From contig NC_053408.1 of the NCBI RefSeq assembly GCF_016859285.1, forward strand, positions 10,679,213-10,743,212: a stretch of DNA of 64,000 nt. Reading direction: 5' to 3'. The position numbers and the translations under genes were made by a program. The notes beneath the pieces are model-generated. The model did not search any database. It saw only the letters and a list, made by a program, of their open reading frames with translations, and was not told the DNA's origin. Below, piece after piece: positions 11,094 through 23,530 of this stretch (positions are counted from its first letter, which is position 1; every line of letters begins with the position of its first letter). The DNA comes from Xiphias gladius. Lineage: Eukaryota; Chordata; Actinopteri; Istiophoriformes; Xiphiidae.

Positions 11094-14000
11094 AAGAAAG
11101 AGAAATACAACTAAAAAAAACAGGACTTGCATTGCAGAACATTTGATTGTTTTTGATCATTCAATGTCAAGGACAAGGCCGAAAGTGTCATCTCCAAACA
11201 AATAATGACAGGCAGCCTTTAGGCGTACCAATACCAAGCTACATCCTGCCAGGCTTCATCAAAGTCTAAGTTTGATACCTGACTTTTAACTACAGCACCC
11301 ACAAAGGAGCTAATAAAGGTATCTTTTGACAACAAAACACGGACCAAATATGTATCGCATCCCAAAGCGTAACCAAATCAAGCCAGAGATGTTGGAGATG
11401 TCATAAATGATTTGTATCATAGCAGGATTTGTGTCGCTAAGGCTTAAGATTTAGAAATTAGAAGGCAGACCAGACAGGGATTTTTTTTCTTTATTACCAC
11501 ATCAGTAGGGACTGAAATAGTTCGCAAAATTCAAAGACAGTCGGATACAGAGGAAAGTGACTGCGAGAAGTGTCTTTTCTGTACTCAATGCAGAGGTCCT
11601 ACCTGGACAGGGCAGTGGGAAGAGGTCGATGTCCAGCATACGATACACGATGTGGTCATTATGCTCCTGGAGGGCATCAGGAATAAGATGCAGAGAGAGA
11701 GAGAGAGAGAGGGAAAAAGGTTTAGAAGTGAAGTTTTAAATTAGAGCTTTTCTGAGCTGCTTGCTTTAAAAGTTCGACTCAGACCAACCCAAGGCAAATG
11801 TAGTTATTGAAAACGTACTTTGTTTTACTAAAGCAGCAAAACACACTTCTTGAAAGTGTAAATCGGGGATAAAGAACTGCCGGAATCTTCTCTGCATTTT
11901 TTATTTTTCTGATTTCTGAAGATATTAATTATTAAGGGTCCACGGAAGAGCCAGGTTCACCTGTCATGTCTGCCCAAACAGGAATAACAATTGCCGAAAT
12001 AGAAAGGTTACATTTAAGTAAAACGTCACCTCAAGCCTAACCCTCAGCCACACCGCAGCCGACAGGGAGTCACGTTACACTGTCTGAATTTTCTTCACCC
12101 ATATTCTTGAATGGAAGAAAAATTACTGTAAATAATCCACAGTAGAGCCAGGTCTGGTTGTTCACGATTAAAGAATGAGCAAAATAAAAAAGTTCTACCA
12201 AAGTAAGTAAAACATCAGTCAGACAGTTGAAGATGGGGAATCGGGTCAGAAGGAAAAGCGACATTGCCCTTTAAAGGTGTACCAGGCTTTAACAAACAGA
12301 AGAGAAATTACAAAATTCATTCCTGTGACAGTGCTCGAACATGTTGATCTGAGAAAAACATGTTTAAAACCTCAGATTTATTAACACCAAATGCAGCTGA
12401 TGATAAGCCTTGAAATGACTTATTCTTATCCTGTATATAAATGCTTTTCTGTTTGAAGAAAAGTGCTGCCGTGTCCTCTGAGGTACAGACGGAACAACGG
12501 GAAAGAAAAGTGCTCTGATGCATAATTAATCAGTCACTGGGCTGTCATAATGGCAATAACTCTACTGGACACTGTGATACACTTGAGCTGGAGATAAATA
12601 CTTTATGAAAATGACCCATCTGAGACAGAGAGCTGAGGAGAGAGAAAGCGAGTGAGGGAGTTTTTGAAGATGAGCCTGGAGGCTATTGATCCATATCTCC
12701 AGTCTACGTAATCGAGCTGCACTTCGATCACTGTGGGTCTTAAGGGCAAAAATGCTAGGCCTCGTCCACTCTGTTATACATGTATTTCTTTTTAAAACTA
12801 CATTTTAATATTAGATCTAAGACTGAACTATCTAAAATCAAATCTGAATATTTTTGAAAGATTTGAAAAGCCTCTTCAATTTTTTTTTTTTGTTATTTTA
12901 AATGTGTCCTAAATCTTTACAGTGAAGACACCCACAGTCAGTCAGTCAGTCAGTCAGTCAGTCAGTCAGTCAGTCAGTCAGTCAGTCAGTCTCTCTCTCT
13001 CTGTCTCTCCGTCTGGGGATGTCTCCCTTTAGATGAGACAGGAGATTGGTTTTTCTTTCATGTGGTGGATTCTGTATCAACTCAATTCTTTCCATACAGC
13101 AACTCAGAGATAGAGTGACACTGTCTGGACTCACTGTCAGATGTGGGGAGAGAGAATGAGACTTCACCCTAAAGATTTCAACCATAATTTGATGAGTTTG
13201 AAATATTGGTGCCAGTTTTTCACATTTCACATGACCTTGCTGCCGAGAAAACAGATAAGTGCGTGACAACTGCTAATCCAACTAGGGGATCCACCTCACT
13301 GAAGTCCTGACTCACCTCTCCACTGCCAACAGGTTCTATCCCGTATGAGAAAATCCCATCAGAAAACATCCCCCTGAAAATAAAAAAGCACAGCAGTAGG
13401 TTAAAATATGCTTAGCATCCAAAATAGATCGGCATGTGGAGGAGTTGGACTTATTGTACTGACAGTCCTGGATGTGGGAGGGTTCAAAAAAGGTTCCAAA
13501 AAAAATGCCTTCAAATCCCAGTAGTAAAACCAAATCCTAGTAGTATCCCATTTTGTGTATTTCTGTACTTTTTTCTTGGCCTCTGACAGCACGTGTTTTG
13601 TAAATGTAGTAAGATTTGTTTGGCGTGAATTTCAATGTACTTTAAAAGAATAGTTCATGATGGGAAATACCGTGTGTTTATTCGCTTTCTTGCTCAGAGT
13701 TAGATGAGAAGAGCGATACCACCGTCATGTCTGTCCTGTAAATATGAAGCTGCCGCCAGCCGGTGGTCAGCTTATCTTAGCGCAACGCCTGGAAACAGGT
13801 GCTGGCTGCTCCTGAATGTTTTAGTGCTGCAAGCATTGGAAAGTTCGGTGTCATTTACAGCAGGAAATGAAAACTCCAAACTTTGGGCCCTGACTGAGTC
13901 TAGATTTCAGGTGACAAGTGGCAAAGTTTAGTCAAAGTATTCGACTCACCGCAGGCCGTGGCAGGTGGACAGGGCGGCCCAGGAGCCGGGCAGCCCCCGC

Positions 14001-17000
14001 ACTCGCCCGTGGTAGTAGCAGTGCTCTCCCCCCTGACAAACAAATCATAGATTACAGTGAGACACCATACCCGCCGTCATCCAGTAACATGTTCACGTCA
14101 CATTTCAGAGAATGAAACCAACACCGACTGTCAACCCCTGGCTGTCACTGATCTCCTGGCCCCTACATGAACACAGAGCAGGCATTTACTCTCACCCTGG
14201 GGCCCACAGCCGGCCTCGTGGGTCGACTGGGGGATATCAGTGACTACTGTACGACTCCAGGAAAACCTACACCTGCAGAGGCAAAGAAAAGCCGCGTGCA
14301 TACAGTATGTGTGTGTGAGTTTGTGTGTGTCTGTGTGCGTTTGAGTGATGGAGAGATCAATTAAAGTGCAGGAAGACCAGGGGGTAGAATGGGAGAAACT
14401 TAGCAACGGAATCCAGTTTCAGTGTAAGGTAGGTGTGTGAATTAAATCCAGATTTTTCCTTCAAACAACACAGTTTCTAACAACAAAGTCTGCTAGTGTG
14501 TTTTTAAAACAGTTCCACGTGTAAATTACATGTAATGGAGGGTGCTACCTGTATTCATGGGAATACACAAATACAAATATTAATATTAGATATGTTAAAA
14601 AATAATTCCAGTAATTTATTATCGCACTTCCATAAACTTGGGGGACTTGCAAGAGACTGATTTTTTAAAAGGACAGTAAAAATCAATGCATCAAAGGCCA
14701 AGATATCCTGGCTTTCCGTCACTATATCCTACACTTCCCACGTGCACATGTTTAAATATGTGAGCTATCGAAAGTTGTGGAGAAAGAAAATAAAGTGTGT
14801 GTGTGGTGGACAGAATTACACTCAGGATTTTTTGTAATCATTCAGGCATCAATGTAAGTGGATGGAGATTACAGTCACATGTTTGAAGCTCCTTGGGCCT
14901 ACAGAGTGTATGTATACAGGTGTGTGTGTGTGTGTGAGTGAGTGAGTGAGTGAGTGAGTGGGGGGGTCAGTTTCAGGTGTTTGTAATGAACCCCAATAAT
15001 GTAATGTCTGCCACCTGAGACTGCTGTTGCTCCCGGCTGAGAGACCAAAAAGAAAAGAGGCGACAGGGAGCTGCTGTTCATCATGCATCGTCAAACTTTA
15101 CTCCGAGCTGCAACTAAAAGCTGAAAAATCACTCAAGTCCACTATGAGCTCGCAAAAACGTTATTGCTCATCAAACACACGATTTCTCTGCAACTCTGCA
15201 AAGAAATACGGCGTGTGTGATATATTTTCAGGCATTTCGTGGCTTGATCACTGGATCTGAAATGGGCTACTGTACTGGTTTCACAGGGAAGATGTATCTA
15301 ACATTTCTGCTGGGATCTGCTCTAAGGGGGACTAAATCACACAGAATCAGCCGGGCTCATGTTGATGAGAAATCAATGGCTGACCTGGTTGTCTGTCAGC
15401 TATAGCATTTCCACCTGGCCTCACATTAGTCATACTCAGCCACGAGGGGAAGCTGAAATCAAAAGAGAGTGTGTGTGTGTGTGTGTGCACGCATGTGTGT
15501 GGGTGTGTGTGTGTGGGTGTTGAGGGTCACGGAGGGGCCTGGAGCCAATCCCAGCTGACATTGGGCGAGAGAGGCAGGGTATACCTTGGACAGGTTGCCA
15601 GTCTATCAATACACAGGGACAAACAACAAGTGACTCTTACATTCACAACTATGGGCAATTTAGAGTCGCCAATTAATCTGCATGTCTTTGGACTGGGGGA
15701 GGAAGCCAGAGTACCCGGAGGAAATCCACACAGGCACGGGGAGAACTTAAAACCTCCACACAGAAAGGCCCCGGGTAAACCAGGGTTCAAACCTAGAACC
15801 TTCTCACAACATGCCGCTCACAGCTAAATCAAGCACAAAATAAATATTTTGAGTTGAAAATCTTACATCAACATCACTATGACAAAAAAAATCGCTGTCA
15901 TTGTATTTGGTGAATGAATGATTATGATTCTGCTAATTGTAGTAATTCAGGATCTGAAGGATACAAGGAATACTCCATAAAAATGATTATACATTCAAAT
16001 TAATTATTTATTACAAAATCAATAGCTTCAGTTGGGATACAAAAGAAAAAAACAACTAGTTGTAGCTCAATGAAAAGATGGTAAATTTGTAAGACTAGTT
16101 GTGTGACAATTGGGAGAAATAGTTAATTCAGTTCAAAGTTATAGAACCACAAAGAGTCTGACATGTTAACTCATAATACCCTTTTAGTCAGATTAAGTTT
16201 TGTATTTTAATGAAGCATCTTTATATTCAACATCAGTTCATCTGTTAAGGAAAAAAACGACTTTCACTATCCATATCGCATAGTGAGACAGCCCACAGTA
16301 CTTAGCCCGGGGCAAGATAATAAATAAATAAAAAGATAGGATTACAGTGCTAAAGGGAGGAAATCAAATTGCCTGACACAGACTGACTGTGAGGGGCTGA
16401 GTGTGTTTTTCAGACGAGATGTGTGGGCTTCAAATAATGGCCACTCACACATGCAAATAAACTATGCTGAATAAGAAAATCATGGATCAAATCATGAAAT
16501 GTCATCAGTGCTGGGAGGACAGGGAAAGATAAGCAGGACACTTTATTAGAAGTGAATGACTGTTCGAATTAAATTAAAACTGCTTGCACACACACAAATG
16601 GAGGCAAATAAACAGTCACGTCCCACAGAGACAAACGGATTAAATTCAACTCTAAATGAATTAGACAAGCTGGAGTTTGCTCCGTGTCTGGACTTTGACT
16701 CAGCATTGTTGAACTGAGAGGAGCGGGGCAAAGGTAACAAAACAACGGGAACTAATGCAAAGTGACAGGAAGACGACAACAAAGATACAACACAGGCATC
16801 AGTCAAGAAACTTAGACATCCTGAGTGAGTGAGAGAAACATGTTTATTCGCAAAAGAGTTTTTTTCCCCCCCGAATTCAATAAAGCAACACTGACAAGCA
16901 AAGAGACTGAAGAATTTAACAGTGAAACTATTTAGGGAAAAACATTAAGAGACTTAAATTATTGAGGACCGTGCACATAAATAACCTTAAAAACACTCCC

Positions 17001-20000
17001 TCGGACTTTGTTTGATTTCATCAACGCCCAGGTACCGAGACTATTATCTAATATACAGTGCTCCAAGCTGATAGAGGGTGGTAAACATTGTCTATCAATG
17101 TATTAGCCTGTGAAAAATATGATTAGTATAGTATTGTATCAATCAGAGTGTCAAGAACTTAAAAAAATTGTGTTTTCCCCATTGACACTTTGTATGTTTT
17201 GTGGTCAGTAGTTTGCTTAGTGCTCAGACTCACGAGGCATTGAAAACAGGTCTCGTGATGGCAGAGGTTGAGAAACAAATCTGCTGGATTTGTCAGAAAT
17301 AAAAGAAACAAGCATTTCACCAGGACACTGACAAATATATAAAACAGCTCCTATCAATTCCAGCCATCCTCATACCTAATTCAATTCTTTTTTTAGTCGT
17401 GTGTCATTGGGATTCAATCTGAGGAAGACAGTCACCAGCTCAATGCAATAGCATAGATCCAAAGGGACCAATAAAGAGTGGCACACAAAGGCAGGAGGAA
17501 TTTATTGGCACGTCAGTAAAACTTAATAAATCAAGATGGAGATGGATGTTGGTGGGGGAGGGGGCTGAACACATCAAATCCAACATGCTGAAAAGCAAAA
17601 GTCCATATGAGCAATTTGTGCCTTTTATGGTGTAACTTCTAAATAGATGCATGTGGGTGTTTGTATATGTATCAAATTTGCAAGTATTTGTCTATGTTTA
17701 GTTAATTTAGCAGTTCAGACACAGAGATATAGTATATAATGCTAACTTACATCTGCCAATCATTTTATATTCATAGTATAAACGGTTTTAAATATGTGTT
17801 AACACTTCTATTCTGCTGGTTTTACTGTAGACTAATATTATTCCAACCATATTTATCTACATTTTAATTCTATTCATTATAGACATCTGTATGTTTTCTG
17901 TAAAGATCGTACCACATGTGTGAGTATGCTTCACCTGATGGACAAAATATCTACAGCTTTTGACATTAATGAATTTATTTGTACCACATTCCTGATTCCT
18001 TTGAAAAGCTTTTGCCACACAGAATAAGGACACATTCTTGAATATATAAATTACATTAAAATTGTTTTCACGACAAAGTGTATTTATGGTAAAATAATTA
18101 TACTTCCAACCCAGTGCTGTTGGTTCGATCAATAGGCAGCTATTCTCAAAACACGGTGTGCCGCAAGGATCCGTTCTTGGGCCATTATTATTTCTAACTT
18201 ATGTAAATGATTTTCCAATAATATCTTCCACATTCTGCCTAACATCGGCTCACGAAATATAAAAAATAAACTGCTCTTTGGTGGACAAACTATTTAATAC
18301 AGACAGTATGAATGTACCCCATTTGGCTGATTTATTTAATCGGGCTTCAAAAAAATGTATCAATTATCTTTTTTTGATAATAATAAGATGACCCAGGTCT
18401 TAGCTTTCCAAACATCATACTAACTTATGGAGCTCTTTTTCTCAAAAATTACATCTTACGTCCTATATAACATGCATAGTCATGTCTTTTTTTCATACAT
18501 AATCTATATACATCTTCAATTATGTAAGGTCAGGTAGGTGCATGGTTGTAAGTTTTGAATGAGTTGTTTCTGGAAATTAATATAATTTCAATTCCCCTCA
18601 CGAAACAACAAAGTAGACCCTCGCTGCTGCTGCTGACCGCTGGTTACCATGGCAACCATCTACTGATTGGTCAGGTGGTCTTTGGCAGAGAAAAAGGGAG
18701 TGAAAGAGAGACAGAGAGAGATACCAAGAAAGAGACCAGCAGAGGGAGGGACAGAGACTAAAATAAAGCAGAGGAGGCAGAAAGAAAGAGACCGTCTCCC
18801 AGATGGTGTGGAGAGTCAAGCTGTCTGCATTAACTGACTGTGTCTCTGAGTATGTGTAAACACACTAGACTCAGGATAATTTTATGGCGCAGTTTGTTCA
18901 AATTTATACTGTATGACAGAGAGAACAATGTCAGCAATTCAGTCATTAGTCCTAGTGCATCTGCAGCTAGAACGTCCTTTTTGGACACATTTCTAAAGAT
19001 TGAGGATGAGGTGTGGATTTAGTGGGTTGAAGAAACCAGACTGTGCAGCAAAACACATGAGCTAACAGTTAGCCAATACACACCTGAAGCAAAATATCTT
19101 CATGGCCTCACACTAGCTTCTAGTAATTCAATTTAAAAATGTAATTCAGCATTTGCCACTTTTACAAATTTCTGTCTGCAGGGCAAGAAAAACAAATGGT
19201 GCTGGTAGTGGTTATTTGTTCTTTTCAATTTCACTCAGCGAGAATAACTCAGAAACATGTTCCAAACCATCCCGGACAAAACAGCTAAACTGTGGTAAGC
19301 GTTGGCACAAAATCAATTTCTAATTAAACTGACTGGGATAGAAAATTAGCTTCCATTTAAGTCTGACAGAAATGAGTATGCCAACATTTAATTAAAGGAA
19401 TACTTTAATACACTTTATCATTCTCATAACAAGACTTAGATGAGAAAATCGAGCTTACCTTAGCATAAAGACTAGAAACGGAGAAACAGCTAGCCTTGAT
19501 CTGTTTGAAGGTACAAAATCTTCCTATAAGCACCTCTAAAGCTCACTAATTAACAATTACATCTAATTTGTTTGTAGATATTAAACAAACAAGATAAATT
19601 AGTTAATTAGTGAGCTTTAGATTTGCTGGTAGGCAGATTTTGTACTTTTTTTTTTTTTTTTAAAAACAGAGCCAGTCTAGCTGTTGCAACGTTTCAAATC
19701 TTTTTGCTATGCTAAGCTAACCAGCTGCTAGCCGTGGTGTCATATTTACTCTACAAGCATGGGAGTGGTGTCAGCTTCCTCAACTAACTCTTGGCAAGAA
19801 AGCATATAAGCACATTTTCTGTAATGGTAAGACAACTTCTATGAGATAGTCCTACCATGTTCTGTGATGGCTGCCCATCCTCATCATAGTGACGCTCCAC
19901 ATAGTCTGCAGACAGGAGATTGCTGGAGAGAAGAGGAAGAAGAAAGTGAGAAAAACAATAATCATTGTAACATTCGGCTTAAACCTGAATTCAAAACTTC

Positions 20001-23000
20001 CATAGTAGCTTGAAAAAACAAGACTGCAGCACTGTGTGACTACTACAGGCCATTATAGGTCATTATTGTGGAGTGCTATTCAACAGAATAATATCAAGCA
20101 TCAAACATCATGCCTTGCGCCAGTCTTGATCAACACATGGCTGATTCATAAGTAAAATCAAAATGTGTGAAGATTAATTTATTCTAAGTGCTAATACAGA
20201 CAGTCAAAGGTGTTACATAAATGCGGTCCATTAGAGGAATACATCTAGAGTATTGTTTAGCCAGTCCGTATAATGCCAACACACAGGACATACAATAGTA
20301 GCTGTAAGAGTGCGCATGTGAGTAGAGTCATGTCGGTGACTGCTGTAACCCCTGAAATGTTGTTTGCTGGCTCTGTGTTGTGGATGTGTCGACTTACTGG
20401 TTGAGTTCCAGGTCAAGGATGAAGGATGTGCCAAACGCCTCCACCAGGAAGCTGCTCTGGGCCAGATGGACCGGCTGAGGGGAGAGAGATGGAGGAAGCA
20501 AAAGTTGGGAGCGGGATGTGGCAAGAAAAACAGGCGTAAGAGAAGAAAACAGAAGTAGACAAGCATTAAAAAAAAAAAAAAGGTACCTAAACTCTGAATT
20601 GTATCCTTTTAATTATGTCTGCCCGTAGATGTCCATTCATGGTAGTTTACAGGAAAAGTGAGCGCTGAGTTAGGACAGGACTGTTCACTTGGTAAATCAA
20701 TGTAATCCTGAGAAATCAATGAGCTTAACTGTACACAGTATTTGCTCTATACTAATCTCAATAGTATAATGTTAGTATACATGAAATCAACACACTTAAG
20801 TGTTCCATACCAACAGAAAAATTCAGCAATAATTTATGCCCTTGGATGTCAAACTGCTACAACCAATTAAACCTAACCCCCTTAAAATAAACTTTTTTGC
20901 ACTTTATTTCACCTAAGTAGCTTTAAGGTTGAAAAGAAAGCATCTTATTCCACACAGTGTGACAGTATCATATGTTCTGTATCACTTCATCAATCAATCA
21001 AAAAGAAATAAATCTCAATGTCTTGTGCATCATTTTGTACTCATTTTCCCACATTCCAACTGACAGTTTTGTTATATTTGAAAACTTTGGGATCTTCACT
21101 AGAATTTAAAAACAAACTTCTGTGTGCTTTGGCTGCGCAACACACAGTTTGAAATGACTTACCCACTAGAGGGTAAAAAAAAACAAAAAACACAGCTTGT
21201 ATGCTTTGTTTTCTGTAGCGTTAATGGGACTGTTTCCCCACCATCTTTCCAGCTGTGACCAGCTCCTCCATTATCTTTTCACCATGGGAAAAAGTGTCCA
21301 TTACCAGTACACTAAATTAAAAAAAAAAATTTTTTTTTAAAAATTGCACACTGACTGTTTTGAGTAGACTTTATTTTGTCATTTTTGCGGTATGAACACA
21401 CTACATACTCCAAATTTGCTTGGGCGCAATACGTAGCATGGAGTTGGGGCACTCCAATGTCTAATCAAGTCAATTCTGTCGTGACAGTTTTTATTTAAAA
21501 AAAGCTCGCAAAGGACAAATTTGTCTCAGAGTACTTAGCAAATCAGTACACAACACTCTCTACCCTTAGACCTTCTATTTGGATAAGAAAAAACCTTTAA
21601 CACATCTTCCAAACAACTCTTCCGGGCTCAGAGAAGAGAGGACATGAGACGACACGCTGACCACGGAGGGCATCTCAAGGTCAGACCTCTGTCATATCCA
21701 CTGACCGGCCCGCCGCTGACTGACAGGTAGAGTTTACAGTGGAGGTAACGAGAGAGGACAGGCAGAGGCGTGAAATATAATCTAATGGGATGGAGAGGAG
21801 CAGGCAGCGGAAGCAAGCTGGGGTGGGCTGAGTTTTTTTTTTTTTGCTCTGGCCTGGGCAACCTGGGCGTCATGTCGAGGGGGGTCACAGGGTGGGCTAG
21901 GAGTGACAGACACGTGACCCCAGAAGAGAGGACAAACAGGGGTGAACCAGGGCCTGACAGAGAGCAGGTGAAGGTTCGAAATTGTTTTATAAATCAACTG
22001 TCTTACGGTACTTGTTTGCATATATAAAATGTTTTTCCCTCAGTTTTCCTTTTTATATATTTACATTCATCATATAATTTCTTTCTTCCATTGTAATCTC
22101 ATAGATATTCTTTGTTTTATTTTTAGGGTTATAGTGTGGGTGTTGGAAAAGTAGGAGCATGCTGTATAGTGTTGGGACATACAATATACAGTATATTTTG
22201 ATATGTGGCAATACACAATGCGTATGATTAAAAGGTTAAAGTAATATAATCTTCATGATTAAAGAAAGATTCGAGGGTTAAGATAAACTAAGAAAATTAG
22301 AACTAAAACACGAACATTTACTAGAAGGGCACTCAAGGAGCGCGGACATCCGTCAAGGCCAATGTCAACAACATACACCAGACTTGAGAGAAAAAAATTG
22401 AAATGCATAGTAAATGATCCTGATCTGTCAAAATTTAATGGGTTTTTCCCTGGTCCATGCCCCATCCCTCCACCGAGTTCAGTGCAAATTGGTTCAATAC
22501 TTTTTGCGTAATCCTGTTAAAACAACCTCCTTGGCGGAGGTAAAATGCAAATAATTTCTGCTGTGCAGCAGAATGGTGGAAAAAGAGGAATATATCGTAT
22601 TAAAAATATCCTCGATTCCTTCATCATTCAAATGTGCAAACTGACACACCTTCTGTAATCTATCCACTTCAGCTCCTTCTTTGTTTAACAGATTTTAAGT
22701 TTCTCTGATGGGAGAATTCCTGGAGAGGGTGATGGCGTATCGAGGTTGAACAACTCAGTGAAGTCTCTTTATCATCTCACTCTGTTTGCAGGAACAAAAC
22801 CATTCTTCAGAGGGCAAGTGAATCCACTCTCTAAGAAGCTTAATCAAATTGATCATGCGGTCATTCCTTCGCTCTCAGGAGGCTTGACTGAGGCCCACTT
22901 ACTGGGGAGACCTTGGAATGTGCAGAAACTGAGATTAAGTGAAAGGGAATGGTAATAAATGCGTCCTCAGCTCTGGTGGTTTGGAGGATGCGTGGATGTT

Positions 23001-23530
23001 AAGCCAGTCACTGGTGCAGGCAGCGCTCACCTGCACTCCGGCCGTGTAGTTTTTGACCCGGGTGTCCAGGCGGCCGTGGAGCACCTCCTCCTCCTGGGAG
23101 TGGATCTGTTGCAGCAGCCGCTTGGGCTGAACGACCTCCTCTGCAGGCGACAGCCTTCCCTCCGGACTCACCCACTCCCTCAGACCTGCAGAGGACACAG
23201 GAGGCGGTTCAGTGCACAGGGAGGGTGGAGGCGTGTGGATCTGAAGGCGATGTTAAACGTCTTATTTCTGCAGTCCTCTTATAGGATTCGACAGCTGACC
23301 GCGAGCTGCGCGTTGACACCGGTGCAAAAACATTACACGGTCCTAGTTGCTGGAAAACGGAGGTTGAGTGGACGCAATGACTGACAGAAAACGCACTGTT
23401 CCTGTGTTTTGTCCCTGATGTTCTGTAACAAACTAAATCCCGAGGTAAAAGCAAAGCGTAGGAGCCTCTTACCTGTCACGGCGCACCGTGCACACGCTGC
23501 AGCGAACAGCAGGCATCTCACGGCGAGCAT
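796..23530 (-). CDS. adam11: ADAM11, catalytically dead transmembrane ADAM
   Basis: Neuronal type I membrane protein of the ADAM11/22/23 group, which bind LGI ligands and organise synapses instead of cleaving proteins (family knowledge). I rebuilt 25 coding exons that keep one open frame: signal peptide and prodomain (residues 1-233), furin site RSKR at 230-233, metalloprotease-like domain (about 234-440), disintegrin (about 449-545), cysteine-rich region (about 546-690), EGF-like domain (about 695-722) and a transmembrane helix (about 741-763). The zinc site HExxHxxGxxH is absent; residues 376-387 read [12 protein letters not shown]. The C-terminal [14 protein letters not shown] helix start matches ADAM11 more closely than ADAM22/23 as I remember them, and dbf4b and gjc1 are the expected neighbours. 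The start ATG (23528-23530) has A at -3 and opens a hydrophobic leader. The stop at 796-798 is used only if the last donor is not spliced. Length 769 residues, the same as I recall for human ADAM11. Confidence 0.93.
3335..4265 (+). mobile_element. Degenerate L1-like retrotransposon 3' fragment
   Basis: Plus-strand translation, with frame breaks, shows reverse transcriptase pieces: FDSVRW-type palm segment, [11 protein letters not shown] followed by [18 protein letters not shown] (about 3490-3590), then a Trp-rich C-terminal part. It ends in an A-rich tail at about 4234-4262. The order RGTRQGCPxSPLLFxLxIEPLA is characteristic of L1-clade elements. It is inserted antisense in the adam11 intron 3163-4351, is 5'-truncated, and has multiple stops. 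Confidence 0.75.
4515..5637 (-). other. adam11: adam11 exons 16-19: disintegrin domain
   Basis: Segments: 5637-5566 ([20 protein letters not shown]), 5014-4922 ([20 protein letters not shown]), 4762-4682 ([20 protein letters not shown]), 4565-4515 ([17 protein letters not shown]). All four are phase 0 at both ends. Cysteine spacing follows the ADAM disintegrin pattern. The integrin-loop position reads DCD where I recall ECD in the human protein. In this family this surface contributes to ligand binding. Confidence 0.93.
6602..6669. repeat. (AC)34 microsatellite at adam11 exon 14 acceptor
   Basis: Uninterrupted 68-base AC repeat. On the transcribed strand it is (GT)34 and ends 10 bases before the exon 14 boundary (6591), occupying the place of the polypyrimidine tract. 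Confidence 0.97.
7437..8170. repeat. Long polypurine tract filling an adam11 intron
   Basis: About 730 bases of nearly pure A and G on the plus strand (GAA, GGA, GAG words), with few interruptions, between exons 11 and 12 (intron 7406-8215). Within it, at about 7718-7820, a 33-base unit beginning AGAAGGAGAAGGAGGAAA is repeated three times. The large open frames on both strands here are by-products of low complexity. Confidence 0.95.
9890..10085 (+). repeat. Dispersed fish repeat fragment
   Basis: The stretch with ATTTCAGTCTGGATCGGAAT, the GACCG/CCGACATTGACATCCCT-type words and GCCGCTAGCATGGCTGAAAA matches a dispersed element I remember from many fish introns. It lies in adam11 intron 9400-10526; the rest of that intron holds a poly(T) run near 10260 and nothing else identifiable. 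Confidence 0.5.
10671..10714. repeat. (AC)n microsatellite at adam11 exon 8 acceptor
   Basis: AC repeat with one G interruption at 10681. In the transcript it is a GT repeat lying within a few bases of the exon 8 acceptor (exon starts at 10666). Confidence 0.95.
10800..11602. other. adam11 intron 7, upstream part
   Basis: Purine-rich GGAGG/GAGAGG words at 10845-10995 and a (GT)n run at about 11061-11092. No exon or mobile element recognised. A short open stretch just after a CAG at 10817-10819 (VSGLKYMG) was considered as an exon but does not fit ADAM11 or the phases of its neighbours. Confidence 0.5.
11667..13315. other. adam11 intron 6
   Basis: Contains a (GA)n run at about 11692-11711 (CT-rich in the transcript, just upstream of the exon 7 acceptor) and a (CAGT)14 tetranucleotide repeat at 12935-12990 followed by (CT)n to about 13010. 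Otherwise AT-rich with nothing identifiable. Confidence 0.6.
13641..13815 (+). mobile_element. Single arm of foldback element, copy 1
   Basis: Shows the start of the family (TTTAAAAGAATAGTT then GGGAAATAC), a GCTTTCTTGCTCAGAGTTAG segment and a degraded TTAGCTTAGC/CTGGAAACAGG core. Only one arm is present, in adam11 intron 13374-13949. The identity rests on likeness to the fuller copies at 19392 and 51754. Confidence 0.6.
15520..15830 (+). repeat. SINE/LINE-tail-like dispersed fish repeat
   Basis: The order CTGGAGCCAATCCCAGCTGA, ATTGGGCGAGAG, GACAGGTTGCCAGTCTATC, GGGCAATTTAGAGTCGCCAA, CATGTCTTTGGACTG, AAATCCACACAGGCACGGGG, CTCCACACAGAAAGGCCCC-type words is a familiar repeat across fish genomes. 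This copy is modestly diverged and truncated at the right end. Confidence 0.65.
18130..18330 (+). mobile_element. Non-LTR reverse transcriptase relic
   Basis: Plus-strand frame reads [20 protein letters not shown] then VNDFP, the fingers/palm motif of Rex1/L2/CR1-type reverse transcriptases ([20 protein letters not shown]). Stops and frame breaks follow; no endonuclease part or tail is identifiable nearby, so it is a short dead fragment inside adam11 intron 4. Confidence 0.7.
19392..19827. mobile_element. Foldback element, copy 2
   Basis: Begins TTAAAGGAATACTTTAA and carries CTTAGCATAAAGACTAGAAA on the left, mirrored on the right by TTTTTGCTATGCTAAGCTAA. The centre is a palindrome: AAAGCTCACTAATTAAC and, inverted, GTTAATTAGTGAGCTTT. 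No coding capacity. It lies 22 bases beyond the donor of adam11 exon 4 (ends 19856). Confidence 0.75.
20475..23030. other. adam11 intron 2
   Basis: AT-rich, with a purine/CpG-richer stretch around 21620-21970 and a short dispersed-repeat tail at about 22480-22545 (TTTTTGCGTAATCCTG then CCTCCTTGGCGGAGGTAA, a common fish retroposon end). No exon fits in phase. Nothing else identified. Confidence 0.5.

Larger units (their letters stand above)
14033..19391. other. adam11 intron 4, main part
   Basis: Largest adam11 intron (14033-19855). Seen: GT runs near 14305-14340; a (GT)n(GTGA)n compound repeat at 14917-14962; a (GT)n stretch at about 15466-15520; a SINE-like repeat (15520-15830); a reverse transcriptase relic (18130-18330). 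The rest is AT-rich with no exon that fits ADAM11 and no other gene recognised. Confidence 0.6.
10527..23530 (-). other. adam11: adam11 exons 1-8: signal peptide and prodomain
   Basis: Coding segments in transcript order: 23530-23473 (signal peptide, [14 protein letters not shown]), 23185-23031, 20474-20398 ([19 protein letters not shown]), 19922-19856, 14032-13950 ([11 protein letters not shown], the conserved prodomain Cys), 13373-13316, 11666-11603, 10666-10527 (ends RSKRQ). Each is flanked by AG and GT on the minus strand and every phase matches. The prodomain end carries the convertase site RSKR, so the mature chain starts at the Gln before VRRGQRTV. Exons 7 and 8 are the least conserved part relative to the human protein I remember, so their limits rest more on phase than on homology. 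Confidence 0.85.
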
